64,000 bases of DNA from Euglena gracilis (Eukaryota > Euglenida > Euglenophyceae > Euglenales): NCBI GenBank assembly GCA_039621445.1, contig CP154955.1, positions 44,539,540 to 44,603,539 of the forward strand, in the 5' to 3' direction. How positions within the stretch are numbered: position 1 is the stretch's first letter; each line of letters starts with the position of its first letter. Position numbers and translations under genes: made by a program. Of this stretch, positions 43,687 through 52,897 are shown piece after piece. Below the pieces are notes generated by a model. The model was given only the letters and a program-made list of their open reading frames with translations. It did no database searches and was not told the DNA's origin.

Positions 43687-45712
43687 GGTCGTGGAGACAC
43701 CAGATGTCGGTGTCCCCACACCCCCATCTCCGGCAACAGTGCAACCACCTTCAGGGGATGAACCCCAGCCGACAGAGCCATCTGTCGCACCGGCTACAGC
43801 GGAGGATCAACCTCCTGTAGCACCTGCGCCAGCGGTTGTGGAGGATCAACCTCCTAGACCGGATGTCGAAATGGAAGTGGAGGAGATACCCCCACGACCA
43901 CCGACACCGCGCAGGGTCCCGGCCACCGCGAGGCCAATGGCAGAGTTTCTGGGAGCGCCAGCGCCTGTGGAAGCACCGATTCCGGTGACGACCACAGTGC
44001 CACGCCTCGTCGGACAGGATGAACCTGTTCGGCGACGGCCTGCTGAACAACCCCAGGAACGAATGCCAACCCCTCGGAGCGTCATGCGCGACCCAGCGGT
44101 CAGTATGCCCGCTTCGCCCAGACGGCAAACGTCTACTCCGGCACCATCGGCTCCTGATACCAGGAGTAAGCCGCAGGCGTCGTCTCCTGATTCCGGGAGT
44201 GCGAAGCCGAAAGGAGGCAAATCGGGTGCTGCACCCTGTAAGCCCCCTTCCAAAGGCGGTGATGGGAAACCACCACCGAAAGGTGGCGCTGGAGGTCAGA
44301 CTGGCGGACAGCCGAAAGGCCCTACGACAATGCACGACTATTCGGCCGTTGCATCGTCCGGGTACGGCCAGAGCAAACCGAAAGGTAAGGCTCGTGGTCG
44401 ACAGGCCCAGTCTTCCGCCGGATCGACGGATGAGGAGCAGGATGAACCTGCTTCACCTCCTGTGTCTGCGGATGCCCAGCTCTGGACCCAGGATATCCTG
44501 ACCAGACTAGGCACCGTGGAAGAGAGGACGAAGAAACTGGCTGCTATTAGGCACCAGAAAGGGTCACTGAATCGATGGATTCAGCCCCTCTTCGTCCGCG
44601 GAGAACCTTTCCACTATGTCCCGGAACATACCTGGACATTCTGGAACAGGCGCTCACCCAGAGTACTGGCACAGTACTTTGGCGAGGACTGCGTGTTGGA
44701 TTTCCAGCACGGCACGTCCTTTGCCTGGACGTGCACCGTGTGCCACCATGTGCGGCACAACCAACCGCTTGTGCATGTGTGCAAGCGGCAGGTGCAATCC
44801 TCGTGGTTCCATCACAGGGCATATGTGCCGAACTGTGTGGCGCTCGTATGTGGCGAGTGCCTGAATGCCTGGAAGCACAGCTTGAACTACTCCTACAGTG
44901 AGAATGCTCACGACAGGGATATCCCTGCCTTGTGCATCAACTGTATAGGAGGCAAGTTCGTGCAGACTGCTGATGGAGCAGTCACCACCATTGTCCCCCA
45001 GCACTGGGAGACACTGGAGAAGTGGAAGAAGGAGTACAAGCAGGTGGAAGGCCGCCTGAAGCACTCCGACTTCCGAAAGGTAGAAAGCTACCGCCACACG
45101 GGAATGGCCCGTGAGTTCCAGATCGACGCTGGGGCAATGCGCCTCGCCGTCGAGGAACACGCCAAGGTAAGAATGCCTTACCTCTGGACTGATGGCGACT
45201 GGGAGACACAGGTTTACCCCCTGTTCTCCAAGCGTCAGCATGGCGGATACGCCTTGCCACTGTGGCCTCCTGAAGAACACGATTTGGTGGACTTCAGAGG
45301 TTGGTTGGCGGCTGTATTACGGCCCCATACCGCAAGAGTTCGGACAGCGAGGTGGATGTATGACATCAACTTCAAGCAGACCCCGGGGATGCCCCCGCAG
45401 GTGCCTGCGAATCACCCCCGGATGAATTACATCATCTGGCCGGTGATGCTGCCCAGAATTTTCTGGGAGCAACTCCAACGGTATCTTCAGCATCATGCTG
45501 AACGTACCAGGGAGAAGCTGCCGGATAATTGGATCAAGGACTGGGAGACCCCTTCCTTTGATGTCAACGATCCGGAGCTCAACACCATTCGGAGTGAATC
45601 AGCTCCGCCGCGTTCCCCACGCCAACTGGAGTTGGTTGAGGACCCATTAGGGGACCCCCAACACGACTACTGGCGTGAGGTCCGCGAACGTCCAGCCAAT
45701 AAAGGCAGGTGA
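43532..45712 (+). CDS. Element 2 accessory ORF C2 (~726 aa), cysteine-containing protein of unknown function
   Basis: ATG at 43532. The N-terminal third is proline/glutamate-rich with a short hydrophobic stretch (GGRVLGAVVTGITAVAAAL). The C-terminal half is globular, with SLNRWIQPLFVRGEPFHYV, CTVCHHVRHN, a further CGEC, a CINC and SYRHTGMAREFQ, and ends with PANHPRMNYIIWPVMLP. The CxxC pairs suggest one or two zinc sites. Relatives are at 14890-15250 and 47170-50223 (both minus). Amino-acid conservation between these copies shows it was a functional protein. Function unknown. Confidence 0.75.
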   Translation: MVVEDILEEPASPTARTSLGGRVLGAVVTGITAVAAALTPRGGGVASSSAAEVVETPDVGVPTPPSPATVQPPSGDEPQPTEPSVAPATAEDQPPVAPAPAVVEDQPPRPDVEMEVEEIPPRPPTPRRVPATARPMAEFLGAPAPVEAPIPVTTTVPRLVGQDEPVRRRPAEQPQERMPTPRSVMRDPAVSMPASPRRQTSTPAPSAPDTRSKPQASSPDSGSAKPKGGKSGAAPCKPPSKGGDGKPPPKGGAGGQTGGQPKGPTTMHDYSAVASSGYGQSKPKGKARGRQAQSSAGSTDEEQDEPASPPVSADAQLWTQDILTRLGTVEERTKKLAAIRHQKGSLNRWIQPLFVRGEPFHYVPEHTWTFWNRRSPRVLAQYFGEDCVLDFQHGTSFAWTCTVCHHVRHNQPLVHVCKRQVQSSWFHHRAYVPNCVALVCGECLNAWKHSLNYSYSENAHDRDIPALCINCIGGKFVQTADGAVTTIVPQHWETLEKWKKEYKQVEGRLKHSDFRKVESYRHTGMAREFQIDAGAMRLAVEEHAKVRMPYLWTDGDWETQVYPLFSKRQHGGYALPLWPPEEHDLVDFRGWLAAVLRPHTARVRTARWMYDINFKQTPGMPPQVPANHPRMNYIIWPVMLPRIFWEQLQRYLQHHAERTREKLPDNWIKDWETPSFDVNDPELNTIRSESAPPRSPRQLELVEDPLGDPQHDYWREVRERPANKGR

Positions 45713-46533
45713 GGTGTCTGTCAGCGCCAATGCGGCGTCTTTCAGCACCCTCGTCAGGTATTCGCCTGACACCCTGTTTGGGTATTCGCCCGAACAGCCC
45801 CTTCGAAGACCCTTTGCGGTATTCGCCGCTAGTAAGTTCCCACCGGGATGCTGCCATGTGCAGGATTCCGTGCGCATGCATGCACACCCCTCTCCCCTCT
45901 CCCCTCTCGCGGGCGTGCGACACGCAGCGCACAGGGCCGACGGCCTCTTTTCCTTTCCCTTTCTTTTCTTTTCGGCCGTTTGAGGCCTTAAGGCTGCCAG
46001 ACAGCACAACTTTTCTGGCCTAAGCCAACCCCCCACTCCTCTCTACTTTCCCCCCGGGGCAAATGCTGTCGCCGGCAGTTGGTTTTGTAGAGTAGGATTT
46101 CCTTTTGCGTGGTCAGGTTTGACTGGCCATGCGCCCTGCCCAGGTTTGACTGGTCAGAGGCCCCCTCCTTCCACACCCTCCCCATGGGTTTTCCTGGAAT
46201 GCCCATGGACCCAACCCCAAGTGCCTTTGGCACACCCAAACTGGGTGGATGGGTTTGCTTGGCAAGGAAACCTGCCAGCCCCATTTTCCCCAATGGGCTA
46301 TAATATACTATACCCCATAAGCCACCGCAAAATAGGTGAAACCATTTTGCGCGTTTTGGGCTTTTGGGTCCCCTCCTTTCCGCCCCCCCCCTTTGAGTGG
46401 ACCCCTGTGCGACGGAAAGGGCCCCTGTGGATGCGCCAGGGTGCACCTCCCACAGACCAGGTCTGTGTCCGAAATCCCTGTGGCCAGAATGCCTGGTCCA
46501 AAGGGGAAATCGGGCATAGCCCTGGGAGGGGGA
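45713..46533 (+). other. Element 2 3' untranslated region and polypurine tract
   Basis: No gene. Near its start are three hairpins with the same TATTCG loop (45753-45770, 45774-45797, 45816-45829). The remainder is C-rich sequence. The purine tract GGGAGGGGGA (46524-46533) directly abuts the 3' LTR and would prime plus-strand synthesis. Confidence 0.8.
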
Positions 46534-46847
46534 TGTGTACCAGGCGTATGCTTCTGTCCCCTTCCGTTGAGGAAGTTAGGATGGAAGCAGATCCTATTAG
46601 GATCTCCTAATGGGTGCCCCTTCTCTCTCCACAGGTGGTATTCTTCTTATACCTTTTCCTTCCTTTCCTTGGACCGGACTTGGATTTCCAGTCCGTCCTC
46701 CCTGCATTGCTCCGTGCTTTGCTTCTTGGGAAGTGGGAAAAGGGTTTTTACTGTTACTCTGATTTTCAGTTCCCAAGTAGGTGCGCCAAGGCGAAAGCGA
46801 AGGCTTTTGGGAATTGGGAAAGGTGAATTGGGAATCAGACGTACACT
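46534..46847 (+). repeat. Element 2 3' LTR (314 bp)
   Basis: Same ends and sequence as 30248-30562, apart from a few single-base differences (for example one C fewer near 46619 and GGAATCG to GGAAAAG near 46736). Confidence 0.9.
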
Positions 46848-47165
46848 GTTGCCTCCCGGCTACCTGAAAAGTGTCATACTTCCCCCGTTACCGGCCTTGC
46901 CCCGTGAGGCCCCCATTACCTCCCCGCTACCCGCACAACCCTCCTTTCTTTTGTTTCAAAAAAAGGGGGTGGTGCGGGTGAGTGGTGAATGGTTTCACCC
47001 CATGTTTTTTTGTTTCAAAAAAACAAGCCGTTTTTATAAAAAAAACTTCACCTCTCTCGAGGGGGTTGGAAGTGGGGGGAGGAGGGAGCTCCCGGGAGGG
47101 GGGGGTTGAAACTGTATAGGGGGGAGGGGGGGTCCCAAGGTTTGACCAACTGTACTGCCTTGTCC
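46848..47165 (+). repeat. Repeat E2, copy 2
   Basis: Right half of the E2 repeat split by Element 2, starting at the target duplication GTTGC. It is followed at 47166 by the decayed ORF C relative, so E2 itself had been inserted in that sequence. Confidence 0.8.
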
Positions 47166-49061
47166 CCTGGGTAATCCCAAGTCAGGTGCACTGTTGTGCA
47201 TCCTGTGGCAGACAGTGCAAAGCCACACAAAACGGTCTTCCGTTTTGTCGACGAGGAATTCCTCGCCGAAGTATTTGGCCAAAACTCGTTGGTATCTGGA
47301 ATTGTAATAATTCCAGGTCACGTTCTGATCAAAGAACCTGACAGAACAGTGGCTCAATCCATCGATTGAGACATTGATTGGTCTTCAATTTGTGGTCGAT
47401 CCTCATGTAAACCCCCCCCCCAAATATAAGACACCCGTTTCTTATATTTGGGTGTCGGCCGATCGGCCCAAAGGGTTTCTTATATTTGGGGGTTTCTTAT
47501 ATTTGGGTGTCGAAGGTCGGCCCCAATGGTTTCTTATAAATGGAACTTTTTCTTCCTTTGGTTCCTTCATATAATTAATTACATGTGACCACTGTGTGTA
47601 GGATTATCCTCATGTCTGACTGCCATTCAAACAGTGGGGAAGGGGGTCGTGACACGGACAGGCGTTTCCAAAAAGCAGTTGCTTCTGAACTCTTGCTTTG
47701 CAAAGAACAATAGATTAGGTTGGCTTCATCTTTGTGTTGATCGCGCCTTGAGATTTGCTGTGACCTATGGTGAAAATGAGGGGTTTCTTATATTTGGATT
47801 GACGTCCAACAGCCCAGGGGTTTCTTATATTTGGGGGTTTCTTATATTTGGCTGTCGGCTGAAAATCAGCCAAAGGGTTTCTTATATTTGGGGGTTTCTT
47901 ATAGCGAGGGGTTTCTTATATTTGGGGGGGGGGTTTACCTGTCTTTCAGGTCCTGAGTCTCAGATTAATCCTGAGTGATCGCCTTCCAGTCAATGACAAC
48001 TTCATCCTCCGAAGGTGTCTCAGACGTGGAGGCGCGTTATTTTCCCTGCCCCTTCGACTGAGGTTTTGGCTGTGGGGGTTTCCCATAGCCGGATGACGTG
48101 ACGTGCGTAAATCCTTGTCCCGAGGATGATCCCCGAGCAGAGGATGCAGCGCCCTGGCTGCCAGCACTACCACCGCATTTCGGTGGGGGCTGGTCACCAG
48201 CTTTTGGTGTGGGTTTGCAAGGTGCGGCGCCAGGCTTTGATTTGGCCGGAGCCTTCGGGCTTCCGGTTTCCGGAGTGTCCGAGGGCCGCCGTTCGGCGTC
48301 GCGCTTGCTTGCCCAAGTGCGTGGTGTCGCCTGGGACGTGGTTCGTCTCCCCGAAACCGAGCGTCGTTGTCCTTCAGCAGGGGTTTTCCGAGCTGAGGGT
48401 CACCCTACATGCTCCTTCGCGGCACCCGTCGGTTTCCCAGGGGTAGCCGTGGGGTATGGTGTGGGTGCAGGCGTGACCGGCACACTTCGCGCTGGTTGAG
48501 CCTGTGGCGGGGGCACGGACGTCCGCTCAGCCTGTTTTTAAGGTGCCGGTGTCTGTTTGCCTTGACGCTTCTGTGCAGCGGTTGTAGATGTGTGCTGAGG
48601 TGCGGGTTCATCCCGTGCCTCTGGTAGCGCTGCCGGTGCTGGTACAGGTTCATCCTGTACTGGAACAGCTGGTGTTGTTTCACTGCCATTGCTGTCTGTT
48701 TGCCTTCCGTCCGTGTCGCTTCCGACACCGGCGGTGGCGCTGACATTGGGGGAGGTTCATCCTCCACCATGGCGGTAGTGTTAGGGATTTCGTCCGCTGG
48801 CTTGGCAGTTTCCGCCGCAGCAGTGAAAGAACTGGCAGCTGCACCTCGTGGAGTGACGACTGCTATCATTGAACATAAACCACCAAATACACGTCCGCCG
48901 AGCGATGTGTGTCGCTCCGGCCCTTCAGCGTAAGCGAGCTCATCCACTGGCTCCTCCGTCGACGGGGTTTGCCCGGAAACAGGGAGCTTGAGGCGTAATT
49001 CCTCACCTACACCAACACCTGTCGCACTGAGTGAGGTCGCTGAAAATGGTACAGGTGTCAT
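47166..49061 (-). pseudogene. Decayed relative of Element 2 ORF C, N-terminal and middle parts
   Basis: Read on the minus strand. 49061-48700 gives TSLGGRVFGGLCSMIAVV with surrounding proline/glutamate-rich sequence, aligning with the start of Element 2 ORF C2. 47370-47170 gives CLNRWIEPLF, VTWNYYNSRYQRVLAKYFGEEF and CTVCHRMHN, aligning with SLNRWIQPLF, HTWTFWNRRSPRVLAQYFGEDC and CTVCHHVRHN. A MITE (47410-47935) separates the two parts. Frames change several times. At YYN this copy has extra residues encoded by a hairpin that Element 2 lacks. Confidence 0.75.
47410..47935. mobile_element. MITE with TA target duplication and CAAATATAAGA ends
   Basis: A 526-bp insertion. Its ends AACCCCCCCCCCCAAATATAAGA and its inverse lie at 47410-47432 and about 47913-47935, flanked by TA on both sides. 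Removing it joins the two halves of the ORF C relative in the expected place. TA duplication fits Tc1/mariner-like MITEs. The interior repeats GGGTTTCTTATATTTGG in direct orientation at least seven times. No transposase. Confidence 0.8.
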
Positions 49062-49379
49062 TTCACCTGTGGCTTAGGCCAAAACAGAACTTTTGCTGGC
49101 CTTATGGCCGAAAAGTGGTAAGTTGGCGTATTATTATGGCGTGCGCGCTGTGTGCTGTGTGTCATTTAGCGGCTTGCCAGGTTTCCCGGCTGCCAAGGTC
49201 TTCACAGCAGCAGCTCCTTCACGACGTGATAAGAGGCGCTTACCTCCTGCGGACGATTTCCGTCTGCATGACCAGTGGCAGACGGGGGGGGAGGGCTCTT
49301 GGATGCTTCCATCCAGAGCTCGTGTGTATAACAGACCCGCGTTCATTTCAGGGCTGTTTAGTGGTTTCCGCTAACAGTG

Positions 49380-49790
49380 GAGGCTAGGCGCGCCGCTCGG
49401 GAGGGGGGGTCCGGGACCCCCCCCCCTCGCCCCCCTGGACCCCCCCTCCCCCCACTGTGCCTAGCATAGCCTAGGAAAAAAATTCTGGCGAAAAAATCGC
49501 GACTTTTTGAGGCCCAAAAATGACCAAAAATGACCATTTTCAGACATAAAATGGAAAATATGGTTGCCGCGCGCGGCCAAAAAAGCACTTTTGGTCAAAC
49601 ATGGCCCAAAATGGCAAAAATGACCACTTTTTGGACCCGAAAATCACCGATTTTAGGATGCCTTCCGCCCGCGCGGCCGCCCGCGGACCCCCCTCCCCTT
49701 CCCTCCCCCCCGCGCGGCCGCCAGCGCGGCCGCTCGCCACCTCCTCCGCCCCCCCCCCCCCCGCTGTGCCTAGCCTCCAGTGTATGATTC
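49380..49790. mobile_element. C-rich inverted-repeat element
   Basis: Ends TGGAGGCTAGGC (about 49377-49388) and GCCTAGCCTCCA (about 49776-49787) are exact inverted copies around a very C-rich interior with GCGCGGCCGC words. No clear target duplication (CAG against GTG). Its insertion interrupts minus-strand protein-like sequence. Confidence 0.6.
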
Positions 49791-49799
49791 TCCAGGGGT

Positions 49800-50223
49800 G
49801 TCCAGGTTCCATGAAGGCGCTTACCTTACATGGGGCTGGGAATGCCGTTTCGACGTTATATCCTTTCCAACCGCCAGTGATCATGGCGGGAGTCCAGGTG
49901 GTCTCCACCAGGACCATTTGTAATTGCTGTTGTGGTGGCCTGTCCACGAGCCAGGTTTCTGGCAATTCGTAATCGACTTCAGGTGCCACCCTGTCCCGAA
50001 CCCATCCTTCGGGGACTGTTTGTTTGGTTACACTCTATCTGTCCGCAAGGAACCACTGCAGCTTCTCCCAGTATTTTCTGGGCAGAGTTGCTGGCCAGAT
50101 GAAGTAGTTTATCCGAGGGTGATTGGCTGACACGTGCGCGGCATTCCCCGGGCGGAAGTCAATCGGTGTCAGGTGGGCACATTCCGCGCGGACTGTATGG
50201 GTCGTATTACGGCCCCAAGTCAA
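49800..50223 (-). pseudogene. Decayed relative of Element 2 ORF C, C-terminal part
   Basis: The minus-strand frame from 50223 reads VSANHPRINYFIWPATLPRKYW, aligning with VPANHPRMNYIIWPVMLPRIFW of Element 2 ORF C2, then LPETWLVDRP (cf. LPDNWIKDWE) after a frame change. It lies upstream of the N-terminal piece at 49061, so it is either from a second copy or has been rearranged. Confidence 0.7.
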
Positions 50224-50350
50224 TACAAGTCAATACCAATACGGCCCCAAGTCAATGCGGCCTTTCTGAGTGTCTATTTTTTTCGTCTCCACACGTGCTT
50301 AGGGTCTGAAAGCCCCGAGTGGGGTACGACTGAAATTTCAAGGCAATGGT

Positions 50351-51510
50351 TTGTTTTTTCAAGGCAAGCTTCAGAGCGATGGAGGCGAGCTGACCCATGG
50401 TGACGGAGAACGACCCCGTCATGAAGTCCACAAAGCGAGTTCGACCAAGCGACACAGAGAAGAACACGAAGAATGGGAGCGAGCCCTGCAAAACAGGTAC
50501 GGCCGAAATTGCTTACAGAAGGAGGACAGAAAGAGGAAAAGGCTCGAAGGCAAGCAGCGAGCCAGGGACAAGAAGCATTGGCAAGAGGAGCAGCATTATT
50601 GGGAAGAACAGGAGAAGAAATCCGCGACACACAAGGCAGAGAGACAGAATCCCAGAAAGCAGGTGAGCAGGCGGCCTAAAAAACAGCCAGCCCCAGCTGA
50701 ACCTGCTGACTCCACCTCGACCTCGACGTCATCTGATGAAGCCACACCCCACATGAAACAAGAGGTTCCCAGCAGCCCGAACCGCGGCAGGACCCAGCAC
50801 TGCTGGGCCAGCTGATCTGGCAGCTGGGGCAGCAGCAGGCCGCCATGCAGCAGCTGGCACAGCAGCAGCAGGCCCTGCAGCTCCATCTCCAACACGTGCC
50901 CCATGCAGCAGCCCACCATCATCAGCAGCTGCCCATGCCCTTGGAGCAGGCCCTTCCAAACAGCAGCACCCTACATTCTGCAGCTGGGACTGAGAGCAGG
51001 CCCTTCCCACAACAGCAGCAGCACTACATGCAGCTGGGACAGTGAGAGAGCTGGCCATGCCACTCATCACCGGTGCCATTACAACAGCTGGCCCAGCCAG
51101 CTGCCATGCCACAGCTGGCATGCCACAGCAGCTGCCACCCCACATGGCCATCACCTCTCAGTCCCCAGCAGCCCCCAGGCCCGCCCATGCTCCACAGCCC
51201 AGAACCCCTGCAGGCCCACACCCCAGCCCCCCAGCCCAGCACCAGCAACTCCCGCCCCTGCAGACAGCAGAGAGTCCCCCTGCACAGAGCGGCAACGGTT
51301 TGACAGCCGAGCCGGGTTTTCCTGCCCCCCAACTTATGAACCCCCCATCTGCCCTCATGTCCCTAACCCTTGGTGGGTAAGGACCCCCCCCCAAGGACCC
51401 GACCTGGTCCGGAATTCCTGGTGGGGTGTGGCCCCCCCAACCCACTGACACTCGAACCGGGACCAGTGAGTCGAGCTCACCGGCCTGCGGCGAGCGCGGA
51501 GGGGGAGACT
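50351..51510 (+). other. Low-complexity coding-like region (K/E-rich then Q/P-rich)
   Basis: 50351-50815 is open and rich in lysine, glutamate, glutamine and arginine. 50820-51043 is rich in CAG codons (glutamine), and 51050-51380 is proline/glutamine/serine-rich in two overlapping frames. Such compositions are common in gag-like proteins, and the region precedes the 2A/Dam-like element part. No domain is recognisable, and the biased composition makes accidental open frames likely. Confidence 0.35.
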
Positions 51511-51511
51511 T

Positions 51512-52870
51512 GTGAGGTGGTGGTTGAATTCCGCACCACCTTACCACTTTTTTCCGGACCCCCTCCCTAGGACCGCCGCAGCGCTGGGACGGATCTCAGT
51601 GGGAAATGGCTGGGGCAAGGGAAGGAGGCTGGGTGTTGGAGCCCGCCGATACCTGGTTGAGGGTTGTTCAACACCCGCCCCCCACTCCTTTGGAGGGCTT
51701 GACCGCACCACTCGCCCCAAGATGACACTCGCCTTGGGCAGAATTCCTGGCGAAGCGCCGGGCCCGCGCCGAAGCTGGGGGGGAATTTTTACCCTAAATC
51801 TTGGTCCGGCGACTCCTGGGAGTACACGGGGGAGAATGGGGCAGGGGGGTCGACCTCCTCGACCGGGGCCGCGGAGCCCCACGAGACCCCTCCCCCAGCC
51901 CGGCAACCCTACCCCGGGGACGCCCAACGAAGGGGGAAGTCATCCGTCTCGCACAGACCCTCCATGGGCAGTGCCCGTGGAACCTCCGCGAGGAGGGCCT
52001 GCAGTGGGTGCCACCTGCCCGCCATGCGCCGCGAAGCATCTCCATCTCCCCACCGCGGCCGCGGACTGGCCACAAAAATCGTATCGCGCCATACACACCA
52101 GTGGTGTGCACAGCGACATGGGCGACCGAAGCGGACCTCCCACCACGGTGGCTACACAAGGTCTGCCGCATCCGATGTTCGTAGGAGGTTGTGGAGGCCC
52201 TGTACAGCGCAAGAACAGGCCACGGCCACAGGCCTTCCTCAAGCGTGACGAGTATTCGTCTTGTGCCGCGTCGCCCCCGTTGACTGGCCGCCGACCAGCT
52301 CCCCCCGGACAGTGGCGGACCAAGCAATCACCCACCAGTGTTCTCCCCCCCCCCAGACGGTGGCGTACCAGCGACCACCCACAAGTATTGGAGGGGTGCA
52401 AGCGGGGGAGGGGCGCCGACCTGCTATCGTGTGGTGACATCGAGGCGAACCCTGGCCCCGGTCCCGCACCAGGCCCCCGGGGCCTCCCCGGGCCTGACAA
52501 CGCGGACCTCTGGGACGTCCTACGACGCCATTCGCTGGAGGACCTCTTCCTTGTGCGGGAGGTGCACGCCCCAACGCCTGGGCCTTCAGGCAGCCCCGGT
52601 CACCTGCTGACCGGTCAGTTGTACCACGTACGCTGCATACTCTGCAGTACGCAGGCTACAACCCGTTGCGCCGGATGGTGCCTACAGCCTACTGCTCCTT
52701 CCTCCTCGACGCCGAGCCGGATACCGAGGACCCGAAAACCACGCACCCCCCCCACCGGCCGAGGGGACGCCATCCTCACGGATGGCGACATCAACCCACT
52801 GCAGGGGCCCTCCTCCTCTCTCTCGGACTACATGCTCCACCCCAGCTGGGTATCATGGTCCCTTCGCTAA
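51512..52870 (+). CDS. Unassigned retroelement ORF with 2A-like motif
   Basis: Open for about 450 codons, proline/glycine/threonine-rich, with start not determinable. Near its centre is LLSCGDIEANPGP (52421-52459), which matches the 2A consensus D-(V/I)-E-x-N-P-G-P exactly. 2A peptides interrupt peptide-bond formation between G and P and occur near the start of several non-LTR and other retroelement proteins (established). Further on, a pair of cysteines (VRCILCS) is present. It ends 27 bp before the Dam-like frame. Confidence 0.55.
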   Translation: MRWWLNSAPPYHFFPDPLPRTAAALGRISVGNGWGKGRRLGVGARRYLVEGCSTPAPHSFGGLDRTTRPKMTLALGRIPGEAPGPRRSWGGIFTLNLGPATPGSTRGRMGQGGRPPRPGPRSPTRPLPQPGNPTPGTPNEGGSHPSRTDPPWAVPVEPPRGGPAVGATCPPCAAKHLHLPTAAADWPQKSYRAIHTSGVHSDMGDRSGPPTTVATQGLPHPMFVGGCGGPVQRKNRPRPQAFLKRDEYSSCAASPPLTGRRPAPPGQWRTKQSPTSVLPPPRRWRTSDHPQVLEGCKRGRGADLLSCGDIEANPGPGPAPGPRGLPGPDNADLWDVLRRHSLEDLFLVREVHAPTPGPSGSPGHLLTGQLYHVRCILCSTQATTRCAGWCLQPTAPSSSTPSRIPRTRKPRTPPTGRGDAILTDGDINPLQGPSSSLSDYMLHPSWVSWSLR

Positions 52871-52897
52871 CTGGGTGTTGCTCCCACCAAATGGCCG

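Larger units (their letters stand above)
30248..46847 (+). mobile_element. Element 2: 16.6-kb Ty3/gypsy-type LTR retrotransposon with accessory coding region
   Basis: Bounded by two nearly identical LTRs (30248-30562 and 46534-46847) and a perfect 5-bp target duplication GTTGC (30243-30247 and 46848-46852). It has a primer-binding site directly after the 5' LTR and a polypurine tract directly before the 3' LTR. The order is gag, protease, RT, RNase H, integrase, chromodomain, then about 5.5 kb of extra coding sequence. Typical Ty3/gypsy elements are 5-10 kb, so this is unusually long. It is inserted in repeat E2; the uninterrupted site survives at 14008-14025. LTRs differ by only a few bases, so insertion is recent, although pol contains stops and frameshifts. 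Confidence 0.92.

Noticed and set aside
52780-52800. Second 2A-like motif, GDINPL
   Set aside because: It lacks the glutamate and the G-P pair of the consensus.
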